Notes under the pieces: generated by a model
The model's database searches: none
What the model was told of the DNA's origin: nothing
Seen by the model: the letters and a program-made list of their open reading frames with translations, nothing else
Program-made: the position numbers and the translations under genes
Shown: piece after piece, positions 1 to 6,758 of the stretch
Numbering within the stretch: the first letter of the stretch is position 1
How the letters are laid out: each line of letters opens with the position of its first letter
NCBI GenBank assembly: GCA_900320765.1
Contig: ONTN01000059.1
Span: 1-16,379, forward strand
Origin: an uncultured Eubacteriales bacterium
GTDB lineage: Bacteria; Bacillota; Clostridia; Oscillospirales; Oscillospiraceae
Length of the DNA: 16,379 nt
Reading direction: 5' to 3'

Positions 1-51
1 CCGTGTTACCGCCGTGAAAGGGCGGTGTCTTAACCGCTTGACCACCGGGCC
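1..51 (-). tRNA. tRNA-Glu (anticodon TTC), 3' part outside the window
   Basis: Read on the minus strand, the gene starts with acceptor strand GGCCCGG at 51, followed by a D arm and an anticodon arm with 5-bp stem CCGCC/GGCGG and loop CTTTCAC. This places TTC at positions 34-36, so the tRNA reads glutamate codons. The T arm and 3' acceptor strand lie beyond the window edge. It is the second gene of a pair with the upstream tRNA-Met and is probably co-transcribed from the promoter at 196-224, because no separate promoter is visible in the 50-bp spacer. Confidence 0.9.
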
Positions 52-67
52 GAACTCATAATAATAA

Positions 68-101
68 CATTTTACGGGATGCTGACGCACCCCGTAAAAT
101 G
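68..101 (-). repeat. Perfect inverted repeat (hairpin) between the two tRNAs
   Basis: Positions 68-78 and 91-101 are an 11-bp perfect inverted repeat (CATTTTACGGG and its complement). Inside it, after one A/C mismatch, a further 3-bp stem (80-82 with 87-89) closes a 4-nt loop at 83-86. The hairpin starts directly after the CCA of tRNA-Met. On the minus strand it is followed by TTATTATTATG rather than a clean T-run. It may be a processing or attenuation structure within the tRNA transcript, or a weak terminator; the sequence does not decide between these. Confidence 0.6.
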
Positions 102-178
102 TGGTAGCGGCGACTGGATTCGAACCGGTGACACCGCGGGTATGAACCGCGTGCTCTAGCCAACTGAGCTACGCCGCC
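102..178 (-). tRNA. tRNA-Met (anticodon CAT, elongator type)
   Basis: A complete 77-nt cloverleaf including an encoded CCA at 104-102. The acceptor stem is GGCGGCG with CGCCGCT (a G1-U72 wobble). The anticodon arm is CGCGG/CCGCG with loop TTCATAC, giving CAT. The T loop is TTCGAAT, and its stem has one C/A mismatch. The initiator tRNA is excluded by the paired first acceptor position and by the lack of three consecutive G-C pairs next to the anticodon. A CAT anticodon could also be tRNA-Ile2 with lysidine at position 34; the overall sequence favours elongator Met, but that is a judgement. Confidence 0.9.
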
Positions 179-195
179 GTAATGAGGCAAGAGCT

Positions 196-224
196 ATTAT
201 ACTTATTTACCTCATAATTGTCAA
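196..224 (-). promoter_or_regulatory. Perfect consensus sigma-A promoter for the tRNA-Met/tRNA-Glu unit
   Basis: On the minus strand, TTGACA (224-219), a 17-nt spacer and TATAAT (201-196) match the sigma-A consensus at every position. The expected transcription start is near 189, about 11 nt ahead of the first tRNA-Met base. Such a strong promoter suits a stable-RNA unit. Confidence 0.88.
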
Positions 225-249
225 GCTTTTTTTGAAACATAGGAAAAAA

Positions 250-1620
250 TTATTCCTTTTCCAGGCTCTTAGCCACCTGCATCATAATCGCACACTCCAT
301 ACGCTTTTTGAAAAGCTTACAGCCGTATTCATACGTTCCAAGGATGTCCCCGTTGGCGTGATAGGCGTTCGCTGCGCAGCCGCCCGAGCAGTAGAGCTTT
401 GCCCAGCAGTCCTTGCAGTCAGGTCTCGCGTACACGTTCGTGAGCTTGAATTTATCTCTGAGCTCCGTATTCGTAACTCCGTCCCACACGTTGCCCATCA
501 GATACTTCTCATCGCCCACGAACTGGTGACAGGGATAAAGATCGCCCCACGGGGTCACCGCCATATACTCCGTTCCGCTGCCGCAGCCGGAAATACGCTT
601 GTATATGCACGGGCCGTGCACGAGGTCTATCATATAGTGATAGAAGGTGATCGGCTTTCCCTCCTTCTCCCTGCGCAGCATATCCTTGGCAAGGATCTCA
701 TACTGCTCATAAAGCTTTGGCAGGTCCTCCTCAGTCAGGGCGTAGGGATCGTCGGGCGAGCAGACGACAGGCTCCATCGAGAGCTCTGTAAAGCCGAGAT
801 CGGCGAGATGAAAAAGGTCCTCGGTAAAATCCACGTTGTTATGCGTATAGGTCCCGCGGACGTAATAGCTCTTATCCCCGCGGGCCTCGGCAAACTTCTG
901 GAATTTTGGTATGATGCGGTCGTAGCTCCCGTTTCCGGCGTAATCCTTTCTCAGCCTGTCATGGACCTCGCGGCGGCCGTCGATGCTCATAACCACGTTC
1001 GACATCTCGCGGTTGGAAAACTCGATGACCTCGTCGTCAACGAGGACTCCGTTCGTGGTGAGGGTAAAGCGGAAATTCTTCCCCTTCTCCTTCTCAATGC
1101 CGCGGGCGTATTCAACGAGGCGCTTTACAACGTCCCAGTTCATCAGCGGCTCGCCGCCGAAGAAGTCCACCTCAAGGTTCTTGCGGCTCCCGGAATTCTC
1201 AACGAGGAAATCAAGGGCTCGCTTCCCGACCTCGAAGCTCATAAGAGCACGGTCGCCGTTATACTTCCCCTGGCTTGCGAAGCAGTATTCGCAGTTTAGG
1301 TTGCAGGTGTGGGCAACGTGGAGGCAGAGCGCCTTTATCACGTTTGACCGCTTTTTGAAATCAAAGGCTATGCCCTCGAAGTCGTCCTTCTTAAAGAGCT
1401 TTCCCGCCTTTTTGAGGTCTTCGATATCCGAGAGGCATTCGAGGACGTCGCTCTCCGTAACGGACGGGTACTTTTCTTTAATGAGGCGCACTATCTCCTC
1501 CGGCTTCATTGTCTCATAAAGCCCGATGATATCGTACGCCACCTCGTCGACCGCGTGGACAGAGCCGGAGTAGACGTCGATCACTATGTTATATCCGTTC
1601 AGCTTGTACTGATGTATCAT
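250..1620 (-). CDS. scfB: SCIFF peptide maturase, radical SAM/SPASM thioether-forming enzyme
   Basis: This enzyme installs Cys-to-Thr type thioether cross-links in the SCIFF precursor encoded just upstream, using SAM and Fe-S clusters in the cytoplasm. Residues 1-90 fit the N-terminal peptide-recognition (RRE-like) region. The radical SAM motif CNLNCEYC gives cluster ligands C106, C110 and C113, followed by the GGEP motif at 155-158. A SPASM domain supplies auxiliary-cluster cysteines C338, C346, C364, C402, C405, C411, C415 and C434, with the C-x2-C-x5-C-x3-C pattern at 402-415. At 456 residues it is of normal length. The ATG at 1620 has an AGGAAG ribosome site 7 nt upstream. No obvious terminator follows; the tRNA promoter lies just downstream. 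Gene pairing, motifs and length all agree with the family. Confidence 0.95.
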   Translation of the reverse strand: MIHQYKLNGYNIVIDVYSGSVHAVDEVAYDIIGLYETMKPEEIVRLIKEKYPSVTESDVLECLSDIEDLKKAGKLFKKDDFEGIAFDFKKRSNVIKALCLHVAHTCNLNCEYCFASQGKYNGDRALMSFEVGKRALDFLVENSGSRKNLEVDFFGGEPLMNWDVVKRLVEYARGIEKEKGKNFRFTLTTNGVLVDDEVIEFSNREMSNVVMSIDGRREVHDRLRKDYAGNGSYDRIIPKFQKFAEARGDKSYYVRGTYTHNNVDFTEDLFHLADLGFTELSMEPVVCSPDDPYALTEEDLPKLYEQYEILAKDMLRREKEGKPITFYHYMIDLVHGPCIYKRISGCGSGTEYMAVTPWGDLYPCHQFVGDEKYLMGNVWDGVTNTELRDKFKLTNVYARPDCKDCWAKLYCSGGCAANAYHANGDILGTYEYGCKLFKKRMECAIMMQVAKSLEKE

Positions 1621-1640
1621 AACGCTTCTTCCTAATTATC

Positions 1641-1671
1641 AAAAATAAAGGCGGGGGTTGCTTCCCCCGCC
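1641..1671 (-). terminator. Terminator-like attenuator between scfA and scfB
   Basis: On the minus strand an 8-bp perfect G/C stem (1671-1664 with 1657-1650, loop of 6) is followed by TTTATTTTT at 1649-1641. This has the form of an intrinsic terminator, and it lies in the 68-bp gap after the SCIFF stop codon. scfB has no visible promoter of its own in this gap. The natural reading is partial termination: much peptide mRNA and less enzyme mRNA from one promoter. The ratio is inference; the hairpin is seen. Confidence 0.82.
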
Positions 1672-1688
1672 CGCTCTAATATGGCAGA

Positions 1689-1829
1689 TTACTCAGCCTT
1701 ATTCTCGCACATCTGATTGGCGACTCCGCAGGAGGTCTTGCAAGCGGACTGGCAGGAGGTCTGGCATTCGCCGCAGCCGCCGTTCGCGCTCGTCATCTCG
1801 CGGGTCTCGATGGTCTGGATACGCTTCAT
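1689..1829 (-). CDS. scfA: SCIFF ranthipeptide precursor (six cysteines in forty-five residues)
   Basis: A 46-residue ribosomally made peptide with cysteines at 19, 22, 26, 30, 34 and 41. Its core CQSACKTSCGVANQMC closely matches the nearly invariant SCIFF family. Thr32, between Cys30 and Cys34, lies in the segment where the family carries its thioether. The start is ATG 1829, with AAAGGAG 9 nt upstream. The frame is open back to 1892, but that extension begins inside the -35 box and lies upstream of the expected transcription start near 1857, so it cannot be translated from this promoter. The maturase scfB follows. The biological role of SCIFF is not settled; no transporter or peptidase gene is adjacent. 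Confidence 0.95.
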   Translation of the reverse strand: MKRIQTIETREMTSANGGCGECQTSCQSACKTSCGVANQMCENKAE

Positions 1830-1863
1830 TGGGTAGTTCTCCTTTCCGCAGATTTCTGATAGT

Positions 1864-1892
1864 ATTCTACAATAAATTATTCCACAGGTCAA
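1864..1892 (-). promoter_or_regulatory. Sigma-A promoter for scfA-scfB
   Basis: On the minus strand, TTGACC (1892-1887), a 17-nt spacer and TAGAAT (1869-1864) differ from consensus at one base each. The expected start is near 1857, leaving a leader of about 28 nt with AAAGGAG before the scfA ATG. The -35 box lies just past the stop codon of the upstream gene (1896), so the SCIFF genes can be transcribed independently of it. Confidence 0.82.
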
Positions 1893-1895
1893 TAC

Positions 1896-2648
1896 CTATT
1901 TTTCGGTTTTGACCCTTGCAGCGCAAATCCCTCGCGGGTCAAGCGCCCCTGCAGAGAGCGCGTATGCCGCAATCGGAGCAAGAGGGTACCCCTCCGGTAC
2001 GCTTTCGGCAAAGCCCTCGGGGTACGTAAACTCCGCACTCTTTACCCTGAGCCCGCCAAAATGCCCCTTATCGCCGCAGAGAGCAAGCACGGCGCAGTTC
2101 TCTTTAAAATATCTCGGGTTTTTGGGCTGTGCAAGAATCAGCGCGGCGTCTGCCTTTGAGCTGCCTGGTCGTGACGAGCAGAGAGCAACCCCGTCTCTCA
2201 TAAGCGTCTGCCGCAGGCCATACAGCTCATCCGGCGGAGCCTCCGCTTCTATATACCGGAACCGGGCGGCAAGCTTTCTCAATGTCTCTGTTAGCTGGGC
2301 TCCGCATTTGTCAAAGGCCGCAAAAAGCCTGTCTCTCTTCTCTGCGGCGGCCGTCAGTATCTCGACCGCCTTCGCCTCGTAAAGCTCCCACTCCCCCACC
2401 TCGCAGACGCCTCGCGCCTCAAGCTCTGCGCGGAGCGGGAAGTCCTCGCGGTACACGGCTCTTCCGTCCGCCCATGAGAGTATTTGCGACGCCATACTGT
2501 CCAAAAGCTGTTGAAGCCGCCGTCTGCCTCCCCTTTTCGCTATGCAGACCCGAAGAATAACTGCTCTTACGCCGACGACAGCCCTCTCCTCCCTCTCAAG
2601 CCGGGAGATAAAGCCCCTTTTCCGAACGGCCTCCAATAAAAAAAGCAT
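1896..2648 (-). CDS. Hypothetical protein, 250 residues
   Basis: I do not recognise this protein. It is predicted soluble, with no signal peptide or membrane segment. The first 50 residues are Arg-rich; residues about 60-135 are rich in Ala, Glu and Leu and probably helical; the C-terminal third is mixed alpha/beta in character. The ATG at 2648 is preceded by GAGGTGA with 5-nt spacing, but both sit inside the terminator hairpin of the upstream operon, and the T-run encodes the next few codons. An internal ATG at 2495 has no good ribosome site. It ends 4 bp before the scfA -35 box. The overlapping plus-strand frames look like low-complexity shadows. Moderate confidence that it is a real gene; no function is claimed. 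Confidence 0.6.
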   Translation of the reverse strand: MLFLLEAVRKRGFISRLEREERAVVGVRAVILRVCIAKRGGRRRLQQLLDSMASQILSWADGRAVYREDFPLRAELEARGVCEVGEWELYEAKAVEILTAAAEKRDRLFAAFDKCGAQLTETLRKLAARFRYIEAEAPPDELYGLRQTLMRDGVALCSSRPGSSKADAALILAQPKNPRYFKENCAVLALCGDKGHFGGLRVKSAEFTYPEGFAESVPEGYPLAPIAAYALSAGALDPRGICAARVKTEK

Positions 2649-2676
2649 ACCCTCACCTCTGTGATGAAGGTATGCT
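2638..2676 (-). terminator. Rho-independent terminator of the ftsEX-M23 operon, overlapping the next gene's start
   Basis: On the minus strand a 12-bp stem (2676-2665 with 2655-2644, one wobble) closes a 9-nt loop and runs straight into seven Ts (2644-2638). The stem begins 20 nt after the M23 stop codon. The loop and 3' arm contain the GAGGTGA ribosome site and ATG of the following 250-codon frame. Confidence 0.85.
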
Positions 2677-2695
2677 CAAAACCATTACGTTATTA

Positions 2696-3892
2696 TCAGT
2701 ATTTAAGTCCGGTGAAGAACTGGGCCGGGTCTATCCTGACTCCGTTCTTTCTCACTTCAAAATGGAGATGCGGCCCGTTGGAGTTTCCGGTGGAGCCGGT
2801 AAGCCCGATTATCTCGCCCTTCTTGACCGTCGCTCCCTTTGATACAAGACGCTTGGACATATGCGCGTAGAGCGTTACGTAGCCGTTTCCGTGGTTGATT
2901 ACGACGTAGTTTCCGTAAGACGAATCGTAGCCCGAGGTGGTGACCGTGCCGGTATCCGCGGCGCGGATGTTCGCCCCGTAACCCACCTGGCCGATATCAA
3001 TACCGCCGTGGTTATGGTACTTCTTCGTTACCGGATTCTGGCGGAAGCCGAACGGGCTCGTTATGCGCCCGGTCACGTCGAGCGGCCACTGGAAGGTCCC
3101 GGTTCCCTTGACCTTCTTGGCCTCCTCAAGCTTTTTAAGGCGTTCTTCCTCTTCCTTTATCTGCTTATCTATCTTCTTCTCGCTCGCCTCAAGCTCGGAA
3201 AGTGTCTGCTCGTAGGCCTCCATATCGCTCTCAAGCTGGGCAATATACTCGTTAGCCTCCTCGACAAGCTGATCAAGCTCCGCCATCGTATCCTGAAGCT
3301 CAACGCCCTTGTCCTCAAGCTCAAGCTTGGTATCGCGGAGCTCCTGCTGAGCCTGCCTTGTGGCCGCCTCGGCATCCAGAAGCTCTTGATATACCTGCTC
3401 GTCATATTCCATAACGGCGTTTACGGCGTCGATACGGAAGAGCATATCTGAAAAGCTCGTGGCTCCGAAGATGATATCGTAGTAAGAAATTGAGCCGTTC
3501 TCCTCCATTGCTCTTATGCGCGTTTTATATCTTTCCCACTGGACTCTCTGCTGATCCCTGAGATCCTCAACCTCTTCCTCTTTCTCAATGATGAGCTCTT
3601 CATACACTCCGATCTGCTCGTTGATATTCTCGATCTCATCCTGAGTGAGCATTATACGCTCGTCAAGCACCTCTTTTTTTGCGAGGACGGCGAGCTCCTC
3701 ATATTCAAGGGAGTTTATCTTGCTGTTGATATCCTGCTTCTTCTGCTTGAGGCTCGATCTCTCCTGCTGCAGGCTCTTCAGCTTGTCGCTCGTCGCCGCT
3801 CCGGCGATGGTCGATAGGGCGACGGTGATAACCGACGCGGCCATGAGGGCGGCGAGGATTATGCAGATGATCCTTACCCATTTTTTATTCAT
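2696..3892 (-). CDS. Coiled-coil M23 metallopeptidase, FtsEX-associated peptidoglycan hydrolase
   Basis: This is a secreted murein endopeptidase acting outside the membrane. Residues 7-32 form a signal or anchor segment. Residues 34-260 are Glu/Lys/Gln-rich heptads forming a long two-part coiled coil (about 34-130 and 160-260), as in EnvC/PcsB-type partners of FtsX. Residues 275-390 are the LytM/M23 domain. Zinc ligands H295 and D299 (HGGID) and H377 (HLHFE) are present, as are the catalytic histidines H344 and H375, so the enzyme should be active, unlike the degenerate activator EnvC of proteobacteria. The ATG lies 3 nt after the ftsX stop, with GAAGGTG inside the ftsX end, so translation is probably coupled. 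The operon terminator follows. It could act independently of FtsEX, but gene order argues otherwise. Confidence 0.92.
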   Translation of the reverse strand: MNKKWVRIICIILAALMAASVITVALSTIAGAATSDKLKSLQQERSSLKQKKQDINSKINSLEYEELAVLAKKEVLDERIMLTQDEIENINEQIGVYEELIIEKEEEVEDLRDQQRVQWERYKTRIRAMEENGSISYYDIIFGATSFSDMLFRIDAVNAVMEYDEQVYQELLDAEAATRQAQQELRDTKLELEDKGVELQDTMAELDQLVEEANEYIAQLESDMEAYEQTLSELEASEKKIDKQIKEEEERLKKLEEAKKVKGTGTFQWPLDVTGRITSPFGFRQNPVTKKYHNHGGIDIGQVGYGANIRAADTGTVTTSGYDSSYGNYVVINHGNGYVTLYAHMSKRLVSKGATVKKGEIIGLTGSTGNSNGPHLHFEVRKNGVRIDPAQFFTGLKY

Positions 3893-3895
3893 TGT

Positions 3896-4783
3896 TTACA
3901 CCTTCAGGTAGTTCTTTATTGCGATAAGGCTCCCGATAACGCCCACGCAGAAGCCCACGACGAGGAATATTATGAGCATCGGCACGGCAATTACCGAGAA
4001 CGGAAGCGCGGTAATAAATGTAAATCCGGTGTTGGATATGAGCTTTTCGGTCAGCAGGCGGTAGATTCCGTACTGCAGGATATATGCGCTCAGGGAGCCA
4101 AAAGCGGCGAGGATAAGACCCTCGACCACGAAAGGCCATCTTATAAAGCTTGAGGTCGCGCCGACCATCTTCATTATCGCTATCTCGTCCTTACGCTCAA
4201 ACGTAGTGAGCTTTATCGTGTTCGACATAATGAAAAGGCTTATCACGAACAGAATAACGACGAGAGCGATGGACACCGTGGTAACAACGGATCGGATCCT
4301 GATAAAGCCGCGGCTTATCTCAAGGTGAGCGTTCACCCTTGCGACCCCCGCCGTGGTGAGAAGGCGGGCCTGAGTATCTGCCATTTTGGAGATATCGTCA
4401 AGATTTATAACGAATCTGTGGCGGAATACCGTAGCGTCGACGCCCTCGAAGATCGTGGAGTTCTCATGGGAATTTACGAAGGTCTCCATAGCCTCTTCCC
4501 TGGAGATAAACTGAGCGTCAGCCACGTTCGGGATGCGCTCGATCACGGGCTCGAGAGCACGAGCCTCCTCCTCGGAGAGGCTCTCGTCCACGTAAGCGAG
4601 GATCTGGTTTTCGGACTCCATCGCGTCGATCATATTATCGATGTTCAACGAGAGGAGAGTAAACGTACCCATAATGAGCAGACAGGCCACGATAATGCAT
4701 ATCGAGGCGAAGGACATAAAGCCGTGGTTGAAAACGCTTACTATTCCCTCTTTGATGTAATAGCCTAACCTGTTATGTTTCAT
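3896..4783 (-). CDS. ftsX: FtsX, permease-like subunit of the FtsEX complex
   Basis: FtsX passes ATP-driven signals from FtsE across the membrane to a wall hydrolase at division or elongation sites. The 295-residue protein shows the family topology: a first membrane helix at about 22-45, an extracellular domain at 46-165, and three helices at about 167-189, 215-240 and 264-288 (FtsX permease fold). The ATG at 4783 is chosen because homology begins at MKHNRLGYY; the frame is open further upstream only because it overlaps ftsE in another frame. It overlaps the ftsE end by 11 nt and is followed 3 nt later by the coiled-coil M23 peptidase, its likely partner through the extracellular domain. Confidence 0.94.
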   Translation of the reverse strand: MKHNRLGYYIKEGIVSVFNHGFMSFASICIIVACLLIMGTFTLLSLNIDNMIDAMESENQILAYVDESLSEEEARALEPVIERIPNVADAQFISREEAMETFVNSHENSTIFEGVDATVFRHRFVINLDDISKMADTQARLLTTAGVARVNAHLEISRGFIRIRSVVTTVSIALVVILFVISLFIMSNTIKLTTFERKDEIAIMKMVGATSSFIRWPFVVEGLILAAFGSLSAYILQYGIYRLLTEKLISNTGFTFITALPFSVIAVPMLIIFLVVGFCVGVIGSLIAIKNYLKV

Positions 4784-5459
4784 AATCGTAATATCCGTCC
4801 ATTCCGTCGGAGATAACGCGTCCCGCGTCAATAGCGATGACCCGCTTCTTGAAGTTGTTGACAAGCTCCTTTTCGTGGGTGACCACGAGGACTGTCGTCC
4901 CGAGCTCGTTGATCTTTTCAAGGAGCATCATTATCTCAAGGCTGCGCGGGGGGTCGAGATTGCCGGTAGGCTCGTCCGCTATTATCAGGCTCGGGTTATT
5001 GACGAGGGCTCTCGCGATCGCCACGCGCTGCTGCTCGCCGCCGGAGAGCTCCTGCGGTCTGCGCTTTGTGCGGGTATCGAGCCCGACAAGCTCGAGCACG
5101 TACGGCACGCGGCGGCGGATCTCCTTGTTCGAGGCGCCGACTACTCGCATAGCAAAGGCCACGTTCTCATAGACGCTCTTATCCTCGATAAGGCGGAAAT
5201 CCTGGAACACGACGCCGAGGGTGCGCCTCATATATGGCATCTTCCCGAAGCGGATATTGCCCATATCGAAGCCGTTTACGTTGACCGTCCCATCCATCGG
5301 AGCGATCTCTCCGGTTATGAGCTTGATAATGGTCGTTTTCCCGGAGCCGGAGGGGCCGACGAGGAATACAAACTCTCCGTCCTGTATCTCGAACGAAATG
5401 CCCTTCAGCGCCTTTGTGCCATTCTCATAGGTTTTAAATACGTCGGTAAACTTAATCAT
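4773..5459 (-). CDS. ftsE: FtsE, cell-division ATP-binding protein
   Basis: The cytoplasmic ABC ATPase of FtsEX. It has a Walker A motif GPSGSGKT (35-42), Q-loop Gln86, signature LSGGEQQR (138-145), Walker B LIIADEP (158-164) and switch His195. At 228 residues it has normal FtsE length, and the N-terminus MIKFTDVFKTYENGTKAL is family-typical. The ATG at 5459 has AAGGAA about 11 nt upstream. It begins 15 bp after the CdaR-like regulator stop and overlaps ftsX by 11 nt, so all four genes are probably on one message. Confidence 0.95.
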   Translation of the reverse strand: MIKFTDVFKTYENGTKALKGISFEIQDGEFVFLVGPSGSGKTTIIKLITGEIAPMDGTVNVNGFDMGNIRFGKMPYMRRTLGVVFQDFRLIEDKSVYENVAFAMRVVGASNKEIRRRVPYVLELVGLDTRTKRRPQELSGGEQQRVAIARALVNNPSLIIADEPTGNLDPPRSLEIMMLLEKINELGTTVLVVTHEKELVNNFKKRVIAIDAGRVISDGMDGYYDYET

Positions 5460-5474
5460 TACAGTACGGTTTCC

Positions 5475-6563
5475 TTACATTGCATTCTGTGAATTGAGAT
5501 ATTTCTTGACCATAAGCGCCACCTTGAACACGATGGCCTGGTCGAACTCGCGAAGGTCAAGGCCGGTCATCTTCTTTATCTTGCCCAGCCTGTAGACGAG
5601 GGTGTTTCGGTGAACGAAGAGCTTGCGGCTCGTCTCGGATATATTGAGGTTATTGTCAAAGAACTCTGTGATGATCGAAAGGGTCTCCTCGTCGAGAGAG
5701 TCGATCGGGTTTTTCTTGAATACCTCGGAGAGGAACATCTCGCACATCGTAGTAGGGAGCTGATAGATAAGCCTGCCTATTCCGAGGCTCTCATAGCTTA
5801 TTACGCTCTTTTCGGTATCGAATACCTTGCCGACCTCAATTGCGATCTGGGCTTCCTTGTACCTGCTGGCAAGCTCTCTGAGGTGGAGGGCAACCGATCC
5901 GATGCCTATGACGACCTTGACCTTGAGTTCCTCAAGCATGGCCTTTTCCATATTGGCGGCAAGCTTGATGAGGTCCTTCTCCTCGACCGTGCCGCTCATC
6001 TCTTTGATAACGGCGACGTCGGCTTCGTTTATCGAGATGACGAAGTCCTTCTGCCTGTCCGGGAAGAGGCGGCGGAGGCACTCTACCGCGCCTACCTCGG
6101 ACTTGCCGAGCTGGCGGACGTAGAAAACGCCGCGCGGCGCATCGGACACGAAGTGGAGCTCCTTCGCGTGAACGTAAATATCGCCGGGAAGGATATTCTC
6201 GGTGATGATGTTCTTGACAAGTGCTGAGCGGTCGTACTTCTCCTCGTAATAGGTCTTGGCGCTGGAGACTGCGATGGCCGCCATCACGGCAAAGCTGGAC
6301 GCGATCTCATCCGTACCCTCTACGAAAACTGCGTAGTCAAAGTTTACGTCGCTGCTGCCGAGCGTCTTATAGGTCCTGCCGCCGATCGCGGCGGTCTTCT
6401 CGGAGAGGATTGCAGCAAGCTCAAAGCTCTCCACAATATGCGCACCCATAAGGTTGAGATCTGACGACGCGATCACGTTGCCTTCAGTGTCGACCACCCC
6501 GATCATTCTGGTCGTTGCTTCCTTCATCTGAACTACCATGCTCTGAAAAACTCTGCTAGCCAT
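5475..6563 (-). CDS. CdaR-family transcriptional regulator (PucR C-terminal HTH)
   Basis: The 362-residue protein has an N-terminal sensor-like region (roughly 1-110), a middle region (about 125-270) and a C-terminal PucR-type helix-turn-helix at 301-350 (NISETSRKLFVHRNTLVYRL within it). The family includes the sugar-diacid regulator CdaR, but the ligand here is unknown; sugar diacids should not be assumed because no such pathway is nearby. The ATG at 6563 is preferred because AAGGAGGGG lies 7 nt upstream. The frame extends to a TTG at 6605, but that has no ribosome site. It lies 15 bp upstream of ftsE in the same orientation, which suggests a link to cell-wall control; that is inference. Confidence 0.88.
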   Translation of the reverse strand: MASRVFQSMVVQMKEATTRMIGVVDTEGNVIASSDLNLMGAHIVESFELAAILSEKTAAIGGRTYKTLGSSDVNFDYAVFVEGTDEIASSFAVMAAIAVSSAKTYYEEKYDRSALVKNIITENILPGDIYVHAKELHFVSDAPRGVFYVRQLGKSEVGAVECLRRLFPDRQKDFVISINEADVAVIKEMSGTVEEKDLIKLAANMEKAMLEELKVKVVIGIGSVALHLRELASRYKEAQIAIEVGKVFDTEKSVISYESLGIGRLIYQLPTTMCEMFLSEVFKKNPIDSLDEETLSIITEFFDNNLNISETSRKLFVHRNTLVYRLGKIKKMTGLDLREFDQAIVFKVALMVKKYLNSQNAM

Positions 6564-6617
6564 TGGACGCCCCTCCTTAAAATAGTTGTAAACATAATTA
6601 GTCAATTTACTATTTTA

Positions 6618-6646
6618 TATATAAACCATTTTTCGATTTTTTGCAA
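6618..6646 (-). promoter_or_regulatory. Candidate promoter for the cdaR-like/ftsEX/M23 operon
   Basis: On the minus strand, TTGCAA (6646-6641), a 17-nt spacer and TATATA (6623-6618) are followed by more A/T. A start near 6611 would give a leader of about 48 nt before the strong RBS and ATG at 6563. Only 4 of 6 bases match in the -35 box, so this is a moderate call. On the other strand, the region up to 6758 shows no convincing promoter for the divergent DUF4830 gene; TATAGT at 6724-6729 has no matching -35. Confidence 0.6.
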
Positions 6647-6758
6647 GCCTTATTTAGCAAATTGCCGAAAAAAATTACAAAAAGTTACACAGGCAGCCGA
6701 GTCTAAAAAGCCGGGCTCCGGAATATAGTTTACCAATCCGCTGTTTGAGGTGATGGAA

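Noticed and set aside
232..1299. Long plus-strand open frame opposite the SCIFF maturase
   Set aside because: It is the antisense shadow of scfB, whose motifs and length are unambiguous; the plus frame has no RBS or recognisable domain.
1830..1892. N-terminal extension of the SCIFF peptide (to 67 residues)
   Set aside because: It starts within the -35 box and upstream of the expected transcript start, while a good RBS precedes the ATG at 1829 and the family has about 46 residues.
4784..4921. Longer FtsX N-terminus reaching into ftsE
   Set aside because: The extra residues are Ser/Arg-rich out-of-frame translation of ftsE; FtsX homology begins at MKHNRLGYY.
6564..6605. TTG start for the CdaR-like regulator
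   Set aside because: It has no RBS, and the strong AAGGAGGGG falls after it, immediately before ATG 6563.
6663..6669. TGCCGAA resembling a Spo0A box near the DUF4830 gene
   Set aside because: A single 7-base degenerate match is expected by chance, and no sporulation gene or suitable promoter is nearby.
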